From assembly GCF_000153185.1 (NCBI RefSeq), contig NZ_CH724153.1:446008-510007 (forward strand): DNA of 64,000 nt, given 5' to 3'. Of this stretch, positions 1 to 9,005 are shown piece after piece (position 1 is the stretch's first letter; each line of letters starts with the position of its first letter). Both the position numbers and the translations under genes were made by a program. The notes under the pieces are model-generated. The model saw only the letters and a program-made list of their open reading frames with translations, had not been told where the DNA came from and did no database searches. The DNA comes from Reinekea blandensis MED297 (GTDB taxonomy: Bacteria > Pseudomonadota > Gammaproteobacteria > Pseudomonadales > Natronospirillaceae).

Positions 1-471
1 ATTTCGGAAGATCTGGTGACGGAAGAAATCACCAAGCGAGCTTCAGAGGTCGAAGTTCTGATTACGGACGATTCTAAAATTGCCCGCAAACAGATCTGCA
101 AAACGCTGGAGCGTATTGGGTTTAAAGTGGTTCAGTTTAATGACGGCAAAGAAGCGCACGACCACTTGTTGTCTTTGATTGATCAAGGCATCAAACCGTC
201 AGACAAGTACCCCATCGTCATTTCCGATATCGAAATGCCGGAGATGGATGGCTATACCTTGACGGCTGAAATTCGTAATAATCCTCAACTGCAGGATCTG
301 TACGTCGTTTTGCACACGTCATTAAGTGGCGTCTTTAATAAGGCGATGGTGCAAAAAGTCGGCGCCAATGACTTCCTGGCAAAATTCCAACCGGATATGT
401 TGGGGCAGCTGGTGATCGATCGGTTAACGTCTTTGGGTATCGATTTGCCACCCAGTGAAGGTGAAGCCTGA
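1..471 (+). CDS. cheV: CheV chemotaxis coupling protein, 3' part (receiver domain)
   Basis: The reading frame is open to the left edge, so only the C-terminal receiver domain of a CheW-REC fusion (CheV) is present; the N-terminal CheW-like domain lies outside the window. The receiver shows the acidic pair DD (nt about 67-72), the phospho-acceptor Asp in the motif VISDIEMPEMDG (Asp codon near nt 226), a T/S position in HTSLSG and the conserved Lys in NDFLAKF. CheV couples chemoreceptors to CheA and adapts by phosphorylation in the cytoplasm. A GTG at 16 is an internal codon, not a start, because the frame continues upstream. The call as CheV rather than a free response regulator rests on the neighbouring cheR-flgB order known from Pseudomonas and Vibrio, and on the insert-rich receiver typical of CheV. 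Confidence is high for the receiver and slightly lower for the CheW half, which is not seen. Confidence 0.88.
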   Translation: MSEDLVTEEITKRASEVEVLITDDSKIARKQICKTLERIGFKVVQFNDGKEAHDHLLSLIDQGIKPSDKYPIVISDIEMPEMDGYTLTAEIRNNPQLQDLYVVLHTSLSGVFNKAMVQKVGANDFLAKFQPDMLGQLVIDRLTSLGIDLPPSEGEA

Positions 472-523
472 TTAATGCAACAGGCGCCATAGATGCAACT
501 TAATAAAAAAGGCTTAAAAAGGA

Positions 524-1348
524 ATGTCTGACGTCACTGCCGGGTATGACGAATTTTGCGCGTTTCTGGAAAAGCACAGTGGAATCTGTTTGGGTGCCAG
601 CAAACAGTATCTGGTGTCCAGTCGCTTGCGACGCCTGCTGGCCGAAAACGAACTTAAGAATCTGCATGAGTTAATTCGACGCATTCAGTCACCGTCTCAG
701 TCCCGGCTTAAAACGCAGGTGATTGATGCGATGACGACCAATGAAACACTGTGGTTCCGGGACAATCATCCTTTTCGGATTCTGCAAGATCGGTTGTTGC
801 CGGAGTTTTATGGCCAAAAAGCCTCCAGGCCGCTGCGTATCTGGTCTGCCGCTTGCTCAACCGGCCAAGAGCCGTACTCCGTGTCGATGGTGATTAACGA
901 TTATAAAGAACGTAATCGGGTCTTCTCATCTGGCGAAAAAATCATCGCAACGGACATTTCCCCCTCGGCAATCGAACAAGCCAAAAGTGGGGAGTATGCA
1001 ACGCTGGCCATCGGTCGTGGTTTGGACCCGAATAATCTGAAAAAACATTTTCAGGAAGTGCAGGGCGGTCGATTTCGGGTGAACCCGAAAATTGCAGCGC
1101 CTATTGAGTTCCGACTATTGAACCTGCAGGACAGCTACGCGTTGCTCGGCAAGTTCGATATCGTCTTCTGTCGAAACGTGCTCATCTATTTTACGGCCGA
1201 ATTTAAAAAGGACATTCTCACCCGCATTCACGCTACGCTGAACCCCGGTGGCTACTTGTTGGTAGGGGCGTCAGAAGCCGTGAATGGCTTGTCAGACCTT
1301 TATGAGATGGTGCATTGCCGACCGGGTATTATCTACCGTAAGCGCTGA
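524..1348 (+). CDS. cheR: CheR, chemoreceptor glutamate methyltransferase
   Basis: 274 aa, the usual length for CheR. It transfers methyl groups from S-adenosylmethionine to glutamates of chemoreceptors during adaptation. The N-terminal helical domain ends in the family motif TTNETLWFRD (residues about 71-80). The SAM-binding loop SAACSTGQEPYS is at about 108-119, followed by ATDIS and the FCRNVLIYF motif near residue 215. ATG 524 follows an AAAAAGGA ribosome-binding site. It lies 52 nt after cheV and is probably co-transcribed with it. No C-terminal receptor-tethering or TPR extension is present. Confidence 0.95.
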   Translation: MSDVTAGYDEFCAFLEKHSGICLGASKQYLVSSRLRRLLAENELKNLHELIRRIQSPSQSRLKTQVIDAMTTNETLWFRDNHPFRILQDRLLPEFYGQKASRPLRIWSAACSTGQEPYSVSMVINDYKERNRVFSSGEKIIATDISPSAIEQAKSGEYATLAIGRGLDPNNLKKHFQEVQGGRFRVNPKIAAPIEFRLLNLQDSYALLGKFDIVFCRNVLIYFTAEFKKDILTRIHATLNPGGYLLVGASEAVNGLSDLYEMVHCRPGIIYRKR

Positions 1349-1383
1349 GTACAACGTCATTCTTCCCAAAAATACGGCAATGA

Positions 1384-2178
1384 TCAGATGTGGACACCGT
1401 ACTGATGATCGATGCGGCGTTTTTCGGTCTGGTATTCGGTCGACTGAATGCGCCCGTCTAAATACTGCACGAGTTCTGCGGCATCATCTCGTTGTTTACT
1501 GATGCCTATATGAAATGGGATCAGACTGTTGTCGATAAAGGTTACCGGCTGCTGTTGCGCTTTGTTTGTCAGATTCAGGGTTTTGAGCAGATGTGAGGCT
1601 TCTAAAGACGACATGACCAGAAAGTCTCCTTCGCCCCGACGTAACAGAACCTGCATCATTTCCTGTTGATCGGAATACAGCGATCGTCGAATGATCGGTG
1701 GAATGTTTTCCGTTTCCCAGTCAGTATCCTGCTGACCAACGAGCGTGAAAGTTTTCAGGTCGTCCCAGCTTTTGGCATTGATCAGTTCTGCTTTTCTGGG
1801 ATGGTCGTGACGAAACACCAGATTGCCAAAGTTCATCGTAAAGAGAGGCGTCTGTGTAAACAGAGCATAGGCTTTACGAGTGTCTGAAGGGTAGGTACAA
1901 AACGCATCAGCAGCGCCTTCACGAACCATCCATTGAGCTCGCGACCAGGGGAACAACTCGACGCGGCAATCGAGTGACTCTGATGACGCGCAGCAGGCCC
2001 GGACCAGATCTGGCAGATACCCACCTGAGTCGCCTGAGGCCGTTTGATAACTGATCGGTGCGCTGTCTGTTGCTGATGCAAAACGCAAAGTGGACTGGGT
2101 GCTGCCAGCAACGTTTAACGGGTATAAGGCTGTGAGTAAAAAGCCTTGCATATAGCCGAGAAAGTCTCGCCGGTTCAT
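1384..2178 (-). CDS. Periplasmic solute-binding protein, family 3 (Tat-type signal)
   Basis: 264 aa. The N-terminus carries a twin-arginine-like motif (NRRDFLG) followed by a hydrophobic stretch, suggesting export through the Tat system. The mature part begins TLRFASATDSAPISYQ and continues with GGYLPDLVRACC, the pattern of family-3 extracellular solute-binding proteins (two-lobed amino-acid type or sensory binding proteins). No ABC permease or ATPase lies nearby, so it may be an orphan receptor or have a role other than uptake. It is on the opposite strand between cheR and flgB, which are usually adjacent. The ligand cannot be named. Confidence 0.75.
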   Translation of the reverse strand: MNRRDFLGYMQGFLLTALYPLNVAGSTQSTLRFASATDSAPISYQTASGDSGGYLPDLVRACCASSESLDCRVELFPWSRAQWMVREGAADAFCTYPSDTRKAYALFTQTPLFTMNFGNLVFRHDHPRKAELINAKSWDDLKTFTLVGQQDTDWETENIPPIIRRSLYSDQQEMMQVLLRRGEGDFLVMSSLEASHLLKTLNLTNKAQQQPVTFIDNSLIPFHIGISKQRDDAAELVQYLDGRIQSTEYQTEKRRIDHQYGVHI

Positions 2179-2475
2179 CGTGGTTGTTTCCTAGAATATC
2201 TGAATTGCCAGTTTAGTTGTTAAAGCCTGTGGTTGCCTGCTCTTCGGACGTAGTCGACTTGCCTGACTGTCTCGCAGGGTAACAGGCTCCAAGCGAGCGC
2301 TTAAGTCGTGCGACACGGCCTTATCTCGAGTTATGACTGGTCTGAACCTCTGCTGATTAATCGGAAATACTGTGAACCGATTCTAAAGCGGAACCCCGTT
2401 GCCGGTTTCATCAGGGGGCTCCGGTTTATCGACTTCTATCCTTGCTAACCCACTGAAAAATATAGGTTTTTTATA

Positions 2476-2492
2476 TTGGCACCGGGATTGCT
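2476..2492 (+). promoter_or_regulatory. Sigma-54 promoter for flgB operon
   Basis: The site TTGGCACCGGGATTGCT has the -24 GG and -12 GC with exactly 10 nt between them, matching TGGCAC-N5-TTGC closely. Transcription would start near 2503, about 34 nt before the flgB ATG. It lies in the 358-nt gap 2179-2536, in which I saw no gene or strong hairpin. Confidence 0.88.
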
Positions 2493-2536
2493 ATATCCCA
2501 GTAAGTCTTAAAAAAAGCGGCAATAAGGGGCAACAC

Positions 2537-2935
2537 ATGTCAGCACTCGGATTCGAAAACTCTCTGGGCATACACGATAACGCTTTACTGGTGCGTTCAG
2601 AACGCTCCTCCGTGCTGGCAAACAATCTGGCCAATGCCGATACCCCAGGGTTTAAAGCCCGGGATATGGACTTTAAAGCCATTCTTCGCGGCGAGGTGGA
2701 AAAGCAGCAGAGTCTGGAAATGGCGGAAACCAACAGCCGGCATATTCCAGGACGACAGCACGAAGGCTGGGAAAAGCTCTATCGGCACCCGCTGCAGCCA
2801 TCCATTGATGGTAATACCGTAGAAGAGAACGTAGAAAACAAAGAGTTCACAGAAAACGCGATGAGCTATAACGCCAGTTTTGAGTTTCTTAACGGCAAGT
2901 TCAAAGGCCTGACCGGCGCGCTTCGAGGAGAATAA
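2537..2935 (+). CDS. flgB: FlgB, flagellar proximal rod protein
   Basis: 132 aa, normal for FlgB. The start at ATG 2537 (MSALGFENSLGIHDNALLV) is chosen over the longer frame from 2399 because an AAGGGG ribosome-binding site lies 6 nt upstream and the upstream codons would overlap the sigma-54 promoter. The rod-family motif LANNLANADTPGFKARDMDF is clear near the N-terminus, and the C-terminal helix is intact. It forms part of the rod in the periplasm next to the MS ring. First gene of flgBCDE, with 2 nt between its stop and flgC. Confidence 0.95.
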   Translation: MSALGFENSLGIHDNALLVRSERSSVLANNLANADTPGFKARDMDFKAILRGEVEKQQSLEMAETNSRHIPGRQHEGWEKLYRHPLQPSIDGNTVEENVENKEFTENAMSYNASFEFLNGKFKGLTGALRGE

Positions 2936-2937
2936 TC

Positions 2938-3378
2938 ATGAGTTTGGGTAATGTGTTTGACATTTCCGGATCCGGCATGAATGCGCAGTCGATCCGGCTG
3001 AACACCACCGCCAGTAACCTGGCGAATGCGCAGAGCGTCAGCTCGAGTATCGATGAAACGTATCGTGCACGTAAGCCGGTGTTCCAGCACATCCAGTCGC
3101 AATACATCGATCGCTCTCTGGTGCCGGTCGATATGGACTATGACGTCGGCAATGGCGTGGAAGTGGCGGCCATTGTTGAAAAAGACGCGCCACTGGAAAT
3201 TCGGTATGAACCAACCCATCCGATGGCTGATGAAGAGGGTTATGTTTATTACCCCAACGTCAATGTGGTCGAGGAAATGGCGGACATGATGTCGGCATCC
3301 CGCAGCTTTACGGTGAATGTGGAGGTCTTCAACACTGCGAAGACACTCATGCAGAAAACCCTGACCATGGGTAAATAA
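2938..3378 (+). CDS. flgC: FlgC, flagellar proximal rod protein
   Basis: 146 aa, canonical size. N-terminal axial motif (FDISGSGMNAQSIRLNTTAS, then NLANAQ) and C-terminal axial motif (NVNVVEEMADMMSASRSF, ending TLTMGK) are both complete. It is a rod component in the periplasm. ATG 2938 follows the flgB stop almost directly, preceded by GAGGAG, so the two are translationally coupled. Confidence 0.96.
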   Translation: MSLGNVFDISGSGMNAQSIRLNTTASNLANAQSVSSSIDETYRARKPVFQHIQSQYIDRSLVPVDMDYDVGNGVEVAAIVEKDAPLEIRYEPTHPMADEEGYVYYPNVNVVEEMADMMSASRSFTVNVEVFNTAKTLMQKTLTMGK

Positions 3379-3389
3379 GGAGAACCGTC

Positions 3390-4136
3390 ATGACGGATGT
3401 GAATAACGTCAATTCGGCCTTGGGTCAATATGACATCGGCAATAAGAAAAAAGAGGAAACGTCCAACGACGAGTTGGGTAAAACCGAGTTTCTTGAGCTG
3501 ATGATCGCCAAGCTCAACAATCAAGACCCGTTAAAGCCACAGGACGATGCTCAGTTTATTGCTGAGCTGGCTCAGTTCTCCACGGTTGAAGGCATTCAGA
3601 ATATGAGTGCCGGGTTTGAAGAGCTTGCAACGTCTTACAAGTCTTCTCAGGCCTTGCAAGCCAGTTCCTTAGTTGGTGGTGCTGTCACCATTGATGGTAA
3701 CACCAGCAGTAAGTTACGCCATGGTGAGTTGGTGTATGGCAGCGCTGAGATTCCGTCCGGCAGTGACAATCTGTTTTTGCAGATTGAGGATTCGACCGGT
3801 CAGATAATCGAAGATGTGCCGCTGGGTTATCAGCCCAATGGTGAGCTCACCTTCAAGTGGGATGGTGCCAATCTTGAAGTGAATGGCGAACTGGCGGACA
3901 TCGATTACAGCAAGTTCGAAACCGACGAGAACGGCAACATTATTCCGCATCCGGCTGGTGACTATACGTTTCGAATTCAGGGCAGCGTGGTGGGGCAGGC
4001 TCAGGTCATGGATGTGTCCATGTCTGATCGCGTTGACTCGGTGACGATCCTTGGTAACAACGATATCCAGTTGAACCTGGCCAGCGGCGAAACTGCCACC
4101 ATGGCCGATGTGAAACAGATTAACGCCGTCTATTAA
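3390..4136 (+). CDS. flgD: FlgD, hook assembly scaffold (hook cap)
   Basis: 248 aa, an ordinary FlgD length. The conserved N-terminal segment FLELMIAKLNNQDPLKPQ with QFIAELAQFSTVEGIQNM identifies the family. The central part is the beta-rich FlgD Ig/tudor-like region, and the protein ends with the short conserved tail containing DVKQINAVY. FlgD caps the growing hook and is discarded on completion. It is notable that this cap is of normal size while the hook protein it must chaperone (next gene) is more than three times the usual length. Confidence 0.95.
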   Translation: MTDVNNVNSALGQYDIGNKKKEETSNDELGKTEFLELMIAKLNNQDPLKPQDDAQFIAELAQFSTVEGIQNMSAGFEELATSYKSSQALQASSLVGGAVTIDGNTSSKLRHGELVYGSAEIPSGSDNLFLQIEDSTGQIIEDVPLGYQPNGELTFKWDGANLEVNGELADIDYSKFETDENGNIIPHPAGDYTFRIQGSVVGQAQVMDVSMSDRVDSVTILGNNDIQLNLASGETATMADVKQINAVY

Positions 4137-4246
4137 TCCTAACCGATAGACGGTTTGAACAGCGAAGCACAACAGAAAGGGTTTCATCCCGTGGCCGGGT
4201 TCGGTCTCGGCTGAATACCGGGTCAGACCAGAAGAGGTAACCGCAC

Positions 4247-7200
4247 ATGAGTTTTGGTTCAGGTTTGAGTGGCGTTGCCGCCGCCAATAAAGATTTAAAA
4301 ATCACGGGTAACAACATTGCCAACGCCAGTACGACGGGCTTTAAGGCCAGTCGGGCTGAGTTTGGCGACGCTTACACCACTTCGATTCTGGGCATGGGAC
4401 AAGACCCGATTGGCTCTGGTGTCAATGTCAACAACGTGGGCCAGAAGTTCGAGCAGGGCAATATTTCTCAGACCAACTCTGTGCTGGACCTGGCAATTGA
4501 CGGCAACGGATTCTTTGTCACAGAGTATCCGAACAACTCAGTGACCTACACGCGCTCCGGTATTTTTGGTATCGACAAAGATGGTTACATCGTCAGTAAC
4601 CAGGGTGCGACACTTCAGGGCTTTGGTGTCAATGAAAACGGCATTGTCTCCGGTATTCTGACGGATTTGCGTGTGGATGCCGGCAGTCAGCCTCCGCGTG
4701 GAACCCACGGTGTGGAAGCTCAGGTGAATGTACCGGCGGGTGCTAATGTGCTGCAGTCCATCGGCTCAACGACCCGGACCACCGGTCTGGCTGTCGGTGT
4801 CGCTCAGGTAGGCCCGGCGCAGGATACGACGACGACACTGACTCCAATCGGCATTCCAACAACCGAAGGTACGGCCTCACAAATTGTAGGCGGTCCGATT
4901 GGTTTCTCAGGAACGGTACCGGGGATCAATTTCCCATGGCAGCCCAATACGTCTCAAGCATCATCGACCATCGACTTTACGCTTCAGGGACCGAACATTA
5001 ACGGAGGGTTGTCGCCTCTGACCGCGACCGTTCAACCATTTTCCGATTCCATTATTTATGACGATGTGAATGATCTGGTGTCTTCCATTAACGCCAGCAT
5101 TAATGGCGACCCGGACCTCGCGGGTAAAGTCCAGGCCGTTGTGAACAACTTTGGCGGTATTACTTTTGAGACCGCAGGCACCTATGCGACTGATGGTACC
5201 AACATCGTGTCCATTGCCGATAACGTGAACAATCTCTCTGATCCGGAGTATCTGAACTTCGGCAGTACGGGCGTTACCTTTGCGGGTAACTCCGTGGCCG
5301 GACTGAACATAACCGGTGCGGATACCGGCTCCCGGTTGACGGGTGGTCGCAACCTGAACTCACTCGATTCCACGGTGAACTTCTTCGATGGTGCGGCTGT
5401 CGCCGGTCAGGATCTTGTTTATAACGTCAATATTGGCGGCACTTTGTTTGCTAATGAGACCTTCACGTTCAATGCGGCCGGTTACGCAACTCTTGGTGCG
5501 TTTGCTGCCGATTTGAACGCACAAGCGTCTGCAGGGCTTCAGGCGGAAGGCCAGTTCCAGATTAACGCCGGGCGATTGGAGTTCCAGGTGACCGGTGCCG
5601 GTAACCTGGGACCGACCAACGTGTCCGTGACGGCGGTATCCACTGGGACCACCAGTGCTATCACTATGGATGAGCTGGGTATGACCGGCAATGCCATCTT
5701 CCCTCCAACGTTGACGGAAGGTCAGGCGCAGAACAACTTGATCCAGTTTGATGTGGATGGCTCGATTTCTAACCTAACACTGTCTGCCGTGAATCATGCA
5801 GACCACGACTCATTGGTCGCCGATATTAATGCGCAGATCACCGCCGCCGGTGCCCCGTTGGCTAACGAAGTTGAGGCGTATCACGTCGGTGGTGTACTGC
5901 ACTTTGCACGCATCGATAACCCCACCGTGGGCGATACGTTAAACGTTAACTTTACCGATGGCGCTTTTGTTGAAGATCCGTTAGCTGAGTCCTATATGGG
6001 AGTCGATTCTCCTACGCAATACACCACACCACAAACCGTGTCGGCGGTTGCCGGTCTGGACTTGTTTGCTAACGATGGTTTCATCGATCTGACTTCCGAC
6101 CCGGGTGCCAATGCCACCGTGCAGGCGAACAATCAAACCAATCTGGAGTTCACCGATCAGGTGCCTGGTACATTGACGCAGTTAACGAGCTCCGTTGCAT
6201 TGCCTGCAGCACCGATTGAAGCGACCGCTCCGGGTGGCACGGTGATGGATTTCTCGATGAACTTGGGGGGTGTGACCAGCAACGTGACGTTAGCGGTCCC
6301 AGCCGGTGGTTGGGCGACAACGAATGCCTTTCTGAACGACTTTGAAAACGCCGTAAACTCGCAGCCCGCCTTTACCGCCGCCTACGGTTTGAACTCCGTC
6401 AGTGTGACGGCCGATGCGGTGACCAACCGGATGGAAATCACAGCTGATGATATGGGCATTGGTCCACAAACGATCAGCATTACCGATGTGGGTAGTACTT
6501 CGACAGTGACGCCAACAACCTTGGGCATTGCGACAAACTCCACACCGCAACCCACCACTGTTTTGGGTGAGGCTGTCATTCCATTTGATAACCAGATTGA
6601 AATCTCAATTGATGGTGGCGCCGCTCAGCGCCTGACCATTCCGGAAGGTGTCTACACTACCGAGAATGAGCTGGTCGAGCAGATTCAGAACCTGATTTCG
6701 TCGAACCCGAATCTGGCCGGTGAAGTTTCGGTCTCCCATGTGAACGGCCGACTGATTTTCGAACGAACGGATACCGGGGCATTCCCGCTTGACATAGACG
6801 TCACTGGTACGGCGGCATCGCTGGCGAATCTGGGAATGACCAGCACCACAAAAACGCTGGGTGAAGAACCGATTGATCGCAGTCATTCGTTCCGTATCAA
6901 TCTGACGGTACCACTGCCTGATGAAGAAGGCCGTTCCGGCTCGGTAGCGATCAGCCTCGATGAAACCATTTACTCGGTTGATCAATTGGCGGCGGCGATC
7001 AATCGTGAACTGGCCGCGGTACCGGAAGATGAGTATATCGGCGTTCGAGCCATTGTTGGACGCGACGAAAACGATAACGAAATTTTGGTTTTTGAAGCCA
7101 CTGAAGGTGGGGAAGCGTCGCAGATTTCGATCACCAACATTCAGGCGCCCGGTGATGATCTGGATGTTGAACAGCTTTATGCCTTGCTGCAATCGGACCA

Positions 7201-8665
7201 GTATGAATCTGAGCTGTTAACCATTGGCGAACCGGCGATTACTAACGGTTATCCTGAACAGAGTTTTGTTCTGCTGGATGAAGAAAACGACGTAAGGACC
7301 AACATCACCATCGATGAAGGCACACAGGCGTCAGCCATTGCCTCTCAGCTGTCTGCAAATGCCGGTGTGACGGCCACTGCGGAAACCGATGTCCGGATCT
7401 TGGCAGAAGACTACGTCAACGGCGGTGACATGGAGCTGTACATCAATGGCCAGATCATTGAAGCCAACACGTTCCAGGGCATCGTTGATGAAATCAACAG
7501 CTATTCCGGTACATCATTGAACAGCATCAGTGCTGACCTTGATGATGAAACCGGTGACATCCTCATCAACTCCAGTATCGGTATTGATATCTCGGTCGCT
7601 ATTGAATCGCCTCGCGAGCAGGACGGCTTAACCGTTCAGGGTTATACCGGCACACCACCGGTCACACTGGGGCGGGGCGCGGACGCTGAAACCAATGCGC
7701 GTATTGGTGGCTATGTGGATATCGTCCTCAACGAAGGCTACACCATGACCGAGCCGGACCCTCGTGTCGCGGGTCTGTTTAACGGCCTGACCGAGTCCAG
7801 TTTCGAAGAGTACGTGATCAACGAGTTTAATCCGGACGATCCGGAAACCTACAATGAGTCGGCCTCGTTAACGGTTTACGACTCATTGGGTAACCAGCAT
7901 CGACTGCAGCTGTTTTATGTGAAAGATCCGGAAGATCCGGCTCGCCCGCAGGCTTTGAACAGCTGGACCGTCTATGCACAGATCGACGGTGAGAATGTCG
8001 GTGACCCGGACGCCAGCCTGCCGTTCCCGGAAAACATTGAGCCAACCTATGCGGAGTTCAAACTCTACTTCAATGCCGACGGAACGCTGGATGAAGAGAA
8101 CACCGGTGAATGGCTGATTTCCAACTGGGATCCGGTGGACGAAAACGGCGATTCCAACGGTGCTTACACATCGTTGAACGTGGCTGAAGGCGGCAGCTTG
8201 CCCATACCCGATCCCAACACCAACTCGAACTTCTCCGTCAGCTTTGGTGGCACCACGCAGTACGGCGGACCGTTTGCCCGCTACAACTTCCAGCAGGACG
8301 GCTACGCCAGTGGTCGACTGAAGGATCTGGAGATTGACGATGATGGTACCATCTATGCCCGTTACACCAACGGCGAAGCGCAGGTCCTGGGGCAGGTGGC
8401 ATTGGCATCCTTTGCCAACATGGAAGGGTTAAATCCAGTCGGGCAAACCGAGTGGCAGGAGAGCTTTGAGTCCGGTGATGCCACCATCGGCGAGCCGGGA
8501 ACCGGCTTGCTGGGCACCTTGCAGTCAGCCGCGCTGGAAGATTCAACGGTCGACCTTTCCGAGCAGTTGGTGCATCTGATTATCGCGCAGCGAAATTATC
8601 AGGCCAGCGCCAAGACCATTGAAACGGCCAACGCGGTGACTCAGACGATTATTAATCTGAGGTAA
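4247..8665 (+). CDS. flgE: Giant flagellar hook protein FlgE
   Basis: 1472 aa, compared with about 400-460 aa in most relatives. Residues 1-165 are canonical (SFGSGLSGVAAANKDLKITG, NNIANASTTGFKASRAEF, the DLAIDGNGFF motif). The conventional C-terminal 280 residues resume at FNPDDPETYNESASLTVYDS (nt about 7825) and end with LVHLIIAQRNYQASAKTIET. Between them lie about 1000 extra residues made of successive beta-rich modules with the pattern 'I-x-VDG-x-LT-x-G-x-Y-x-L-x-I-N-x-G-x-V-x-G-L-x-F-x-I-T-LGM', resembling the flagellin/hook IN motif. It is one uninterrupted frame, so not a fusion artefact of two genes. It forms the extracellular universal joint. ATG 4247 follows AGAGGTAACCGC. Confidence 0.95.
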   Translation: MSFGSGLSGVAAANKDLKITGNNIANASTTGFKASRAEFGDAYTTSILGMGQDPIGSGVNVNNVGQKFEQGNISQTNSVLDLAIDGNGFFVTEYPNNSVTYTRSGIFGIDKDGYIVSNQGATLQGFGVNENGIVSGILTDLRVDAGSQPPRGTHGVEAQVNVPAGANVLQSIGSTTRTTGLAVGVAQVGPAQDTTTTLTPIGIPTTEGTASQIVGGPIGFSGTVPGINFPWQPNTSQASSTIDFTLQGPNINGGLSPLTATVQPFSDSIIYDDVNDLVSSINASINGDPDLAGKVQAVVNNFGGITFETAGTYATDGTNIVSIADNVNNLSDPEYLNFGSTGVTFAGNSVAGLNITGADTGSRLTGGRNLNSLDSTVNFFDGAAVAGQDLVYNVNIGGTLFANETFTFNAAGYATLGAFAADLNAQASAGLQAEGQFQINAGRLEFQVTGAGNLGPTNVSVTAVSTGTTSAITMDELGMTGNAIFPPTLTEGQAQNNLIQFDVDGSISNLTLSAVNHADHDSLVADINAQITAAGAPLANEVEAYHVGGVLHFARIDNPTVGDTLNVNFTDGAFVEDPLAESYMGVDSPTQYTTPQTVSAVAGLDLFANDGFIDLTSDPGANATVQANNQTNLEFTDQVPGTLTQLTSSVALPAAPIEATAPGGTVMDFSMNLGGVTSNVTLAVPAGGWATTNAFLNDFENAVNSQPAFTAAYGLNSVSVTADAVTNRMEITADDMGIGPQTISITDVGSTSTVTPTTLGIATNSTPQPTTVLGEAVIPFDNQIEISIDGGAAQRLTIPEGVYTTENELVEQIQNLISSNPNLAGEVSVSHVNGRLIFERTDTGAFPLDIDVTGTAASLANLGMTSTTKTLGEEPIDRSHSFRINLTVPLPDEEGRSGSVAISLDETIYSVDQLAAAINRELAAVPEDEYIGVRAIVGRDENDNEILVFEATEGGEASQISITNIQAPGDDLDVEQLYALLQSDQYESELLTIGEPAITNGYPEQSFVLLDEENDVRTNITIDEGTQASAIASQLSANAGVTATAETDVRILAEDYVNGGDMELYINGQIIEANTFQGIVDEINSYSGTSLNSISADLDDETGDILINSSIGIDISVAIESPREQDGLTVQGYTGTPPVTLGRGADAETNARIGGYVDIVLNEGYTMTEPDPRVAGLFNGLTESSFEEYVINEFNPDDPETYNESASLTVYDSLGNQHRLQLFYVKDPEDPARPQALNSWTVYAQIDGENVGDPDASLPFPENIEPTYAEFKLYFNADGTLDEENTGEWLISNWDPVDENGDSNGAYTSLNVAEGGSLPIPDPNTNSNFSVSFGGTTQYGGPFARYNFQQDGYASGRLKDLEIDDDGTIYARYTNGEAQVLGQVALASFANMEGLNPVGQTEWQESFESGDATIGEPGTGLLGTLQSAALEDSTVDLSEQLVHLIIAQRNYQASAKTIETANAVTQTIINLR

Positions 8666-8676
8666 TCCGCTAAGGG

Positions 8677-8718
8677 CTTCGAGCGGCGAGCTACGAGATG
8701 AGTGTCGCCGCTTCGAAG
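8677..8718. repeat. Imperfect inverted repeat after flgE
   Basis: CTTCGAGCGGCGA (8677-8689) pairs with TCGCCGCTTCGAAG (8705-8718) with one bulged base, leaving a 15-nt loop. It sits 11 nt after the flgE stop, just before a canonical terminator. The same kind of CTTCGAG/GAGCTACGAG sequence recurs near 35405 in this window, so it may be a dispersed intergenic repeat. Confidence 0.55.
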
Positions 8719-8740
8719 TCATTGGCTTGGTATTAATTTG

Positions 8741-8765
8741 GCGGCAATCCGGCTTGCCGCTTTTT
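8741..8765 (+). terminator. Rho-independent terminator after flgE
   Basis: GCGGCAA, 6-nt loop TCCGGC, TTGCCGC, followed by TTTTT. A seven-pair perfect stem with a T tract ends the flgBCDE unit. The next unit (flgF onward) has its own sigma-54 promoter. Confidence 0.85.
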
Positions 8766-8832
8766 GGTTTAGTGGCAACGAATTTCCCCATTCAAGCGGT
8801 TGTTGTATGCAGTGCAACCGGAAAACTGATTA

Positions 8833-8907
8833 CCCGCAGCCCGCAGCCCGCAGCCCGCAGCCCGCAGCCCGCAGCCCGCAGCCCGCAGCCCGCAGCCCGC
8901 AGCCCGC
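8833..8907. repeat. Tandem heptamer repeat, 10 x CCCGCAG
   Basis: Ten perfect tandem copies of the 7-mer CCCGCAG (8833-8902) plus a partial eleventh. It lies in the 340-nt flgE-flgF gap between the flgE terminator and the flgF sigma-54 promoter. Seven copies of a different heptamer (GGGCTTC) occur after flgK, and two GCAGCCC units occur near 35808. Because it is free of start signals and not in a gene, it is probably slippage-prone spacer DNA; a phase-variation role would require an effect on promoter spacing. Confidence 0.9.
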
Positions 8908-8953
8908 CCTTACTGACTGCTGAAAGCTAACAACTAAACACTTTCTCTTAAAC

Positions 8954-8969
8954 TGGCACACCTTTCGCT
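8954..8969 (+). promoter_or_regulatory. Sigma-54 promoter for flgFGH
   Basis: TGGCACACCTTTCGCT has -24 GG and -12 GC with 10 nt between them. Predicted start is near 8980, with the flgF ATG at 9006 and a CAGGAGG ribosome-binding site between them. Confidence 0.82.
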
Positions 8970-9005
8970 ATCTAACTTCTGACACTTATTTTCAGGAGGC
9001 CGGAT

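Noticed and set aside
2399-2536. Longer N-terminus of FlgB from 2399
   Set aside because: It would span the sigma-54 promoter; the ATG at 2537 has a good ribosome-binding site and gives the normal FlgB length.
4247-8665. flgE as two fused genes or an assembly artefact
   Set aside because: One frame with canonical FlgE ends and module repeats throughout; FlgK, FliD and FliC show the same kind of expansion.
8833-8907. CRISPR array
   Set aside because: Units are 7 nt, directly adjacent, without spacers, and no cas genes are near.
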